Shown here one piece after another: positions 14,335-19,483 of a stretch of 19,483 bases of DNA. Below the pieces are notes generated by a model that was not told the origin of the DNA, made no database searches, and saw nothing but the letters and a program-made list of their open reading frames with translations. This DNA is from an uncultured Ruminococcus sp. (GTDB lineage Bacteria; Bacillota; Clostridia; Oscillospirales; Ruminococcaceae), in NCBI GenBank assembly GCA_947176685.1, contig CAMWRL010000011.1:1-19483 (forward strand). The letters are read 5' to 3'. Position 1 is the stretch's first letter. Every line of letters starts with the position of its first letter. A program made the translations under genes and the position numbers.

Positions 14335-15568
14335 TCAGCACCGGCTGGAGACCCTCTCCCGACATGTCGTTATACATCTGCTGAAAACTCCTTCCGTCAT
14401 TTATCTCAAACTGTTCATCACCCTCTGCCGAAGCGTTTTTCTTGCCTGTATACTTGCTTTCGTGGTCGCCTATGCCTGTTGAAACTCCTGCCGATACTTT
14501 GGTTGCGCATATCTTGACTATGCCGTTGCGGAAACTCTCGCTTTCCCTTGATGATACGGTAATTCCGCAGAACGGCAGAAAAATTCTGTATGCGCAGAGT
14601 ATCTGACAAAGCTGTTTTTCGTGAACGTCCAGCGGATTTATTTCAGCGTTGTTGACAATAGGGCGCAGTCTCGGACACGATAATGATATTTCAGCGTGAG
14701 GATATTTTCTTTGTAGATGATATATGTGCAGTGCGCTTGCAAGAGCATCTTTCCGGAAGTCCGACAGCCCCAACAGTGCCGAACACGCTATTCCACGCAT
14801 ACCGCCCATTAAAGCACGTTCCTGAGCGTCAAAACGGTACGGAAAAACCCTTTTATTTCCCATAAGGTGAAGTTGTTCATAACGGTTGCTGTCATACGTT
14901 TCCTGAAATACTGTAACATAGTCCGCACCGCATTCGTGAAGATATTTATAGTCTTCTGTGTTTACTGGATATATCTCAAGTCCTACCATACGGAAGTACT
15001 TCCTTGCAAGTTTACAGGCTTCGCCGATATATTCAACACTGCTCTCCGAACGGCTCTCCCCTGTCAGAATAAGAATTTCTTCCATACCGCTGTCAGCTAT
15101 TATTTTCATTTCGTTTTCTATCTGCTGAATGTCAAGTTTCATACGTTTAATGTCGTTGTAGCAGTTGAAACCGCAGTAAACACAATAGTTATTGCAGTAG
15201 TTCGCAATGTACAGAGGAGTGAACATATATACTGTATTTCCGAAATGCTTAAGCGTTTCTGCACGGGCTTTTTCTGCCATCTGTTCAAGAAAAGGCTCTG
15301 CCGCAGGCGACAGCAGGGCTTTGAAGTCCTCAACCGTACATACGTTGTGTTCAAGTGCGGACTTTACGTCCTCAGACGTATATGAATTATAATCATAACT
15401 TTCCATAGCCGTCAGAACCTTTTCCCGTATGTCCGAATCGATTTTTTCCATACCGTTCATATACGCCATATGGTCTGTGCGGACAGACGGGTTATTTTCA
15501 AGTTCGTGCTTTTTTCTCAGTGCGCTTTCCGACAGCTTTTCCGAATCAATAAAATAATTATTTTCCAT
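14315..15568 (-). CDS. thiH: 2-iminoacetate synthase ThiH (tyrosine lyase)
   Basis: ThiH is a radical-SAM enzyme that cleaves tyrosine to dehydroglycine and p-cresol, giving the C-N unit of the thiazole ring. It replaces the oxygen-dependent ThiO found in many aerobes. In the 417-residue protein the iron-sulfur motif is CNNYCVYC (Cys125, 129, 132), preceded by FTPLYIANY. Further ThiH blocks are ILTGESRSESSVEYI, FQETYDSNRYEQLH and ISLSCPRLRPI, and C-terminal STGIGDH. AAGGTGA precedes the ATG and overlaps the thiG stop. The p-cresol by-product would have to be exported or tolerated. Confidence 0.95.
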   Translation of the reverse strand: MENNYFIDSEKLSESALRKKHELENNPSVRTDHMAYMNGMEKIDSDIREKVLTAMESYDYNSYTSEDVKSALEHNVCTVEDFKALLSPAAEPFLEQMAEKARAETLKHFGNTVYMFTPLYIANYCNNYCVYCGFNCYNDIKRMKLDIQQIENEMKIIADSGMEEILILTGESRSESSVEYIGEACKLARKYFRMVGLEIYPVNTEDYKYLHECGADYVTVFQETYDSNRYEQLHLMGNKRVFPYRFDAQERALMGGMRGIACSALLGLSDFRKDALASALHIYHLQRKYPHAEISLSCPRLRPIVNNAEINPLDVHEKQLCQILCAYRIFLPFCGITVSSRESESFRNGIVKICATKVSAGVSTGIGDHESKYTGKKNASAEGDEQFEINDGRSFQQMYNDMSGEGLQPVLNDYIYV

Positions 15569-15577
15569 ATTGTCACC

Positions 15578-16351
15578 TTAGTCGTGCAGAAATCCCGTCA
15601 GGCTGTCCGAAGCAGAAGCCCCTCTTGTAAGTACCCGTCCAAGTCCGGAAAGATATGCTTTTCTGCCTGCTTCAACCGCCTGTCTGAAAGCCTCAGCCAT
15701 TAACGGCAGATTTCCGGATGTAGCTAAAGCCGTGTTGCACATTACGGCAGAAGCTCCTATTTCCATAGCTTCGCAAGCCTGTGACGGTCTGCCTATTCCT
15801 GCATCAACTATTATAGGCAAATCAATTTCGTCAATTAAAATTTCTATGAAGTCCCTCGTAGCAAGCCCCTTGTTTGAGCCTATCTGTGAAGCCAAAGGCA
15901 TTACGGCAGACGCTCCGGCATTTACAAGGTCACGGGCAGTATACAAGTCCGGATACATATACGGCATTACTACAAATCCCTCTTTGGCAAGAATTTCTGT
16001 AGCCCTGACGGTTTCGGCGTTGTCGGGCAGAAGATACTTACTGTCACGCATTATTTCTATCTTGACAAAGTTTCCGCATCCCAGCTCCCTTGCAAGCCGT
16101 GCAATCCTTACGGCTTCATCGGCGTTTCTTGCCCCCGAAGTGTTTGGCAGAAGTGTTATTCCGTCCGGAATATGGTCAAGTATATTTTCGTGTTCCTTAG
16201 AGTTGGCACGGCGTACCGCAAGCGTAATTATTTCAGCTCCGGCATACTTTACAGCCGATTCAATCAGATTCAGCGAATACTTTCCGGAACCCAGTATGAA
16301 CCTTGAATTAAATTCGTGTCCGCCGATTATAAGTTTATCGTTGTTATCCAT
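15578..16351 (-). CDS. thiG: Thiazole synthase ThiG
   Basis: ThiG builds the thiazole phosphate from deoxyxylulose 5-phosphate, dehydroglycine and the ThiS thiocarboxylate. The 257-residue TIM barrel has NFVKIEI with Lys97 as the imine-forming residue, LPNTSGARNADEAVR, VMPLASQIGSNKG and IVDAGIGRPSQA. I choose the ATG at 16351 because AGGAG sits 10 bases before it, just inside the end of thiF; the 12 extra codons available up to 16387 would overlap thiF and do not resemble ThiG. It is followed 9 bases later by thiH, its usual partner. Confidence 0.95.
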   Translation of the reverse strand: MDNNDKLIIGGHEFNSRFILGSGKYSLNLIESAVKYAGAEIITLAVRRANSKEHENILDHIPDGITLLPNTSGARNADEAVRIARLARELGCGNFVKIEIMRDSKYLLPDNAETVRATEILAKEGFVVMPYMYPDLYTARDLVNAGASAVMPLASQIGSNKGLATRDFIEILIDEIDLPIIVDAGIGRPSQACEAMEIGASAVMCNTALATSGNLPLMAEAFRQAVEAGRKAYLSGLGRVLTRGASASDSLTGFLHD

Positions 16352-16364
16352 AAATAAAAATCTC

Positions 16365-17000
16365 CTATACGTTAAAATCTCCTGCAATAATACGCAGTAT
16401 CATATTGGACTGGTGTCCTGCACAGACCATTACCCGTGACGAAAAAAGTCCCGTACCGTCATCAACGTCCGTCTGACCGTCTCCGCAAATATAAAGTCTT
16501 TTCATAACACGGCGTGTGGTTATAGTATTTGCCGAATCCAGTCCAGCCATTCCCGAACCGGAAATTATATACTTTTCCGGAAAGTTTTCAAAAACGCTGT
16601 TGACAAGTACGGCTTTTGCTTCTGCACTGTCAAAGGCTTCGCATATAATATCGTCATTCCTGAGAAGTTCGGGGATATTGTTTTCATCAAGTCTTACGCA
16701 ATCTGGCACTATACGACAGTACGGCGCAATCCTGTGAAGATTTTCGGTCATTGCGTCAGTTTTGTAAAGTCCGACCTGCTCCGCAAAGTACTGCTGACGG
16801 TTAAGGTTTGATATGTCAACCCTATCGAAGTCAATTATATGAAGCTGTCCTACTCCTGCCCGTGCCAATGCTATGGCGATATTTGAACCAAGTCCGCCGA
16901 TTCCGCAGACCGCAACCGTCGCAGAAGATATTTTTTTCTGCAAATCCTCCCCGTGACGTTCAGCAAGGGCATTGTATACTTCCTTTTCGGACGGTATCAC
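16365..17000 (-). CDS. thiF: ThiS adenylyltransferase ThiF (short form)
   Basis: ThiF is an E1-like enzyme that adenylates the C-terminal glycine of ThiS so that sulfur can be transferred to it. In the 211-residue protein the ATP-binding loop is CGIGGLGSN (32-40) and the second nucleotide site is IIDFDRVDISNLNRQQY (54-70). It is shorter than E. coli ThiF (about 250 residues) and lacks the paired CxxC zinc ligands, as in the ThiF family often found beside thiH in anaerobes. The start is GTG at 17000, with GGAGG at good spacing; this ribosome site is formed by the final glycine codons of thiS (GGG GGA GGC). The stop is TAG. Confidence 0.92.
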   Translation of the reverse strand: MIPSEKEVYNALAERHGEDLQKKISSATVAVCGIGGLGSNIAIALARAGVGQLHIIDFDRVDISNLNRQQYFAEQVGLYKTDAMTENLHRIAPYCRIVPDCVRLDENNIPELLRNDDIICEAFDSAEAKAVLVNSVFENFPEKYIISGSGMAGLDSANTITTRRVMKRLYICGDGQTDVDDGTGLFSSRVMVCAGHQSNMILRIIAGDFNV

Positions 17001-17005
17001 AATTA

Positions 17006-17197
17006 TCAGCCTCCCCCTACAAAACGTACTATTTCAAGCTTGTCGCCGTCCGAAACTTCCGTACTGCCGTAATCTGCTTTCGGGACTATGTTCTCATTGA
17101 GTTCAACCGCAACACGTTTTCCGTTATACTCCAGAACGTCAAGCAATTCTGCAACCGTTCCCGTAAAATCAAGCTTTTCGCCGTTGACTGTTATCAT
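17006..17197 (-). CDS. thiS: Sulfur carrier protein ThiS
   Basis: ThiS is a ubiquitin-like protein whose C-terminal glycine carries sulfur as a thiocarboxylate into the thiazole. The 63-residue protein begins MITVNGEKLDF and ends EIVRFVGGG, with the required terminal Gly-Gly. The ATG at 17197 is preceded by GGGAGTGA. An apparent extension to 17293 runs back through the riboswitch terminator and aptamer and is not coding. It is the first gene after the TPP riboswitch and is followed 5 bases later by thiF. Confidence 0.95.
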   Translation of the reverse strand: MITVNGEKLDFTGTVAELLDVLEYNGKRVAVELNENIVPKADYGSTEVSDGDKLEIVRFVGGG

Positions 17198-17214
17198 ATT
17201 TATCACTCCCATAC

Positions 17215-17245
17215 AAAAAGGGAAACCGCATATATGCAGTTTCCC
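17215..17245 (-). terminator. Terminator of the TPP riboswitch
   Basis: On the - strand GGGAAACTGCA pairs with TGCGGTTTCCC (one T-G pair) around TATA, at 17245-17220, followed by TTTTT (17219-17215). It ends 18 bases before the thiS start. It provides the OFF state when TPP binds. Confidence 0.92.
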
Positions 17246-17257
17246 CGTAAAATCAAG

Positions 17258-17344
17258 GTCTTCCTGCACCGGCATTATCCGTATCAGGTTCAAAGGGTCG
17301 GAATTTATAATTCCCTCTCAGCGTTTACTGAACGCTCCCCCGAC
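17258..17344 (-). promoter_or_regulatory. TPP riboswitch aptamer (THI element) of the thi operon
   Basis: Read on the - strand, the 87-nt region has the THI-box hallmarks. GGGGGAGC is followed by a hairpin and GCTGAGAGGG (17322-17313), then CCCTTTGAACCTGAT, ending at 17284, and GGATAATGCCGG, then GCAGGAAGAC closing P1 with GTC at 17344-17342. The adjacent terminator makes it a transcription-attenuating switch: high TPP stops transcription before thiS. The whole - strand unit from thiS to thiC, and probably hsdS, follows it with no second terminator. Confidence 0.96.
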
Positions 17345-17355
17345 ATTTCTTATTG

Positions 17356-17595
17356 ATGACGGGTTTCCGCAAACCCGTCACCTGTTGTTTTTGGCTGTTT
17401 TCCGGACAAAACCCAGATTTTGCCGTTATATCGGTGACGGGGTTTACCCGTTTATAAAAACCTTTATAAAAAAAATTTTTTACACGAAAGAGTTTATAAT
17501 ACCCGTCAACCCGTCATCATTATCTGATAAAAAGTATAGTTTTCGGGTATATACAGCCTTTTTTCTGTGGTGACGGGTTTATATCAACTCGTCAT
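17356..17595. repeat. 240-bp block with imperfect terminal inverted repeats (MITE-like)
   Basis: The ends 17356-17382 and 17569-17595 are inverted copies, 21 of 27 positions identical, sharing AAACCCGTCACC in full. Each end folds on itself: TGACGGGTTT (17357-17366) with AAACCCGTCA (17371-17380), and TGACGGGTT (17571-17579) with AACTCGTCA (17586-17594). Inside are TGACGGGGTTTACCCG (17435-17450) and a tandem ACCCGTCA pair (17501-17516), both next to TTTATAA-type sequence. No coding frame is evident. It fills the space between metG and the thi riboswitch; any promoter of the thi operon must be in or near it, but I cannot assign one. No clear target duplication is visible. Confidence 0.65.
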
Positions 17596-17600
17596 TGTTG

Positions 17601-19483
17601 TCAGTCCTCTTTGCTCTCAAACTGGCTTTCGTGGCGTGTAAAGAAGTCTGTACGTGGCGGCAGGAATTTAAGTTTATGGTTTTCGCCAGTGAAGTAAGTC
17701 AGCGGTTCAAGGATAGTTTCCCAAGACCATATACGCTCATCAACTTCCAGATATTCACGGAGTTTTTCTGTTCCGAAAGGTGCTAACGGGTGCAGTAATA
17801 CTCCTGCAATCCTTATCATATAGAAAAGGTTCGCCAATGCCTGACTGAGTTTTTCCTTGTCGTCTGCGTCTGCCGTAACGTTCCTTGACATATATTTACT
17901 GCCGTTTCTGATGTAGCTGTCCAGAACGTACGTACACTGGTGGAACGCAAATTTTGACATATGGCGTTCAAATTCAAGTACAGCTTTTTCGGCTTCCTGC
18001 ACGAACTTTTCCTCCGGAGCAGCAGACGGCATAATTCCGTCAAACTCTTTCTGAGTGGTATAGAATGCCGTACGAATCATTCTGTTAAAGACGTTGGACA
18101 ATAACAGACCGTCTTTTACAACGGGGTCGGAGTCTTCGGGATTTGCAAGAGGGTTGTAAGGCTTCGGCATAAAGCTTACTGAACGCTGTCCCAGACCCAG
18201 ACCCAGCCAGTGCATACGGAGCTGTTCAGGGGTATAGTGGTCAAGTAAATCGTCAGCCATAGGGGGCTTGACATCTCCGGAACTTGATGCTTTCTTGTCA
18301 AGGAAAAGTATATGATGATTTGCGACAATAGTCGGCATTTGCAGCTCGCCGTCAGGAATATCAGCAGTTTTTTCCGCATTTTCCTGCTGAGCAATCCACA
18401 TTGCAGGTTCAGCAATGCCATAGAAATAAATATTGTCCTGTCCGATAAACTGATAAACTTTAGAATCCTTACTGCACCAGTAGTCTTTCCATTCGTCACG
18501 AGGTCTGCCGGATTTTTCAAGATACGTCTGAGTGAACGATATAGGAGCCCAGAGCGATTCAGGCCATACCCAGACCGTAAGACCATCAGCACCGTCCATA
18601 ACAGGCGCAGGCACTCCCCATTCTATGTTGCCGGTAAGTCTGAACGGCACAAGGGTTTTTCCGGTACGGTAGCGGATTCCGTTTTCAGTCAATATCGCAC
18701 AAGCCTTGTCGCAGTCCGAAAGTTTACTGAACTCTATCGTAAATGACGGTTTTTTCTTTTCCTCAATATAAGTATGTTCGGGCATACTGTCTCTGAGGGA
18801 GTTATATTTTTCCTCAAACTCACGCTTTACATAAATAACCGGCGGTTTAAGAAACTCTGAGATAGTTTTCCACACAACGGGACGGATTGACTTGTCTTTT
18901 TTCATATCCTCGACCCATTCTTGCAGAAGTTTTTCGTAATCTCTAAGTCTGAAATACCAGTTTGTAACGGGTTTCATTGACGGAGTTTCGCCCGTTAAGG
19001 TGCTTACCGGATTTATAAGGTTTTCGGGCATATACTGGTGTCCCAAATCGCACTCGTCGGCATAGCCCTTTTCGGAAGTACAGCCCTCTACCGGACACTT
19101 TCCGATAACCTGTCTGCCGTTGAGGAAAACTCCGGCTTTATCGTCAAAAAACTGCATTGTAGTAATCTTGTCAAGCTGACCCTTTTTGTACAGCGAACTT
19201 ATAAACCAATCTGTAACTTCTGCGTGAATCTCTTTTGAGCGTCCCAAGCCGGAAGCTGCGAACAAGTCCGGTGATATTCCGTAAGCGTCAAGTGTAGCTT
19301 TCTGTCTGTCGTGATTGCGCTGTACGAAGTCTTCCAGACTGCCGTCAAATTCGCCGTTTTTTACTTTGACTCTCCAGCCCTCAGCAATCGGTGAACCGTA
19401 ACAATCCGTACCGCCTACAAAGATAACATTTTCTTTGCCTATGCGGTCACGCAGAAATCTTGCATAAGTATCGGCAAATACAA
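17601..19483 (-). CDS. metG: Methionyl-tRNA synthetase (5' end outside window)
   Basis: This class I synthetase charges tRNA-Met. About 626 residues are here, open to the window edge; the N-terminal HIGH motif lies outside. Visible are VIFVGGTDCYGSPIAEGW (a variant of the usual GTDEHG), the zinc knuckle CPVEGC with ADECDLGH, LINPVSTLTGETPSMKPVTN with FRL as in MetRS connective peptides, and WVWPESLWAPISF. The KMSKS loop reads KKASSSGD (KASSS at 18279-18293). The C terminus is the helical anticodon-binding domain (FAFHQCTYVLDSYIRNGSKY). The stop is TGA next to the repeat block, and I see no intrinsic terminator. The divergent motifs leave a small chance of another class I ligase. Confidence 0.88.
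   Translation of the reverse strand, partial: VFADTYARFLRDRIGKENVIFVGGTDCYGSPIAEGWRVKVKNGEFDGSLEDFVQRNHDRQKATLDAYGISPDLFAASGLGRSKEIHAEVTDWFISSLYKKGQLDKITTMQFFDDKAGVFLNGRQVIGKCPVEGCTSEKGYADECDLGHQYMPENLINPVSTLTGETPSMKPVTNWYFRLRDYEKLLQEWVEDMKKDKSIRPVVWKTISEFLKPPVIYVKREFEEKYNSLRDSMPEHTYIEEKKKPSFTIEFSKLSDCDKACAILTENGIRYRTGKTLVPFRLTGNIEWGVPAPVMDGADGLTVWVWPESLWAPISFTQTYLEKSGRPRDEWKDYWCSKDSKVYQFIGQDNIYFYGIAEPAMWIAQQENAEKTADIPDGELQMPTIVANHHILFLDKKASSSGDVKPPMADDLLDHYTPEQLRMHWLGLGLGQRSVSFMPKPYNPLANPEDSDPVVKDGLLLSNVFNRMIRTAFYTTQKEFDGIMPSAAPEEKFVQEAEKAVLEFERHMSKFAFHQCTYVLDSYIRNGSKYMSRNVTADADDKEKLSQALANLFYMIRIAGVLLHPLAPFGTEKLREYLEVDERIWSWETILEPLTYFTGENHKLKFLPPRTDFFTRHESQFESKED

Noticed and set aside
14867..15385. 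172-codon + strand open frame inside thiH
   Set aside because: Antisense shadow of thiH, which is clearly coding on the other strand.
17198..17293. Extended thiS start at 17293
   Set aside because: The extra codons cover the riboswitch terminator and part of the aptamer; a good ribosome site precedes 17197.
17356..17595. CRISPR array
   Set aside because: Repeat units are short (8-10 nt cores), in both orientations and irregularly spaced, with no spacers or cas genes.

Overview
The window looks like a chromosomal segment of an anaerobic, moderately low-GC Firmicute. A Ruminococcus-like member of the Oscillospiraceae is my best guess, made by eye from a T-box leader, radical-SAM ThiH instead of ThiO, TAA/TGA/TAG stops, dense operons with AGGAG-type ribosome sites, and acidic lipoproteins with DxDxDG repeats. 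There are no rRNA or tRNA genes, no CRISPR array and no insertion sequence with a transposase.

Left part, + strand (1-6581). The 3' end of secA is followed by a terminator. Then comes a lipoprotein gene interrupted by an in-frame TAG exactly where its sister repeats have TGG. A tight run follows: SAM methyltransferase, hslO (Hsp33), hflX, a small unknown gene and an ADP-ribosylglycohydrolase. Spacings are a few bases or overlaps, so this is probably one housekeeping/stress operon.

Middle, + strand (6582-9764). A good promoter leads into a T-box leader with an AAC (Asn) specifier and an intrinsic terminator. It controls asnS (asparaginyl-tRNA synthetase), asnA (ammonia-dependent asparagine synthetase) and a coupled 104-residue unknown protein. 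One uncharged-tRNA(Asn) signal would therefore raise both asparagine supply and its use. A strong hairpin ends this unit and, from the other side, the converging thi/hsdS unit.

Right part, - strand (9763-17344). A TPP riboswitch with an intrinsic terminator precedes thiS-thiF-thiG-thiH-tenI-thiE/thiD fusion-thiC. This set makes the thiazole and pyrimidine halves of thiamine and joins them. Six bases after thiC, in the same direction, lies an orphan type I restriction specificity gene (hsdS) with no hsdM or hsdR in view. It may be under TPP control.

Between the riboswitch and metG is a roughly 240-bp non-coding block (17356-17595) with imperfect 27-nt terminal inverted repeats and several TGACGGGTT-type motifs, which looks like a small non-autonomous element. 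The window ends inside metG (- strand), a methionyl-tRNA synthetase whose KMSKS loop reads KASSS.

I found no clear new system. The items most worth following up are the hsdS gene in the thiamine operon, the nonsense-interrupted lipoprotein, the repeat block, and the small unknown proteins next to the ADP-ribosylglycohydrolase and asnA.
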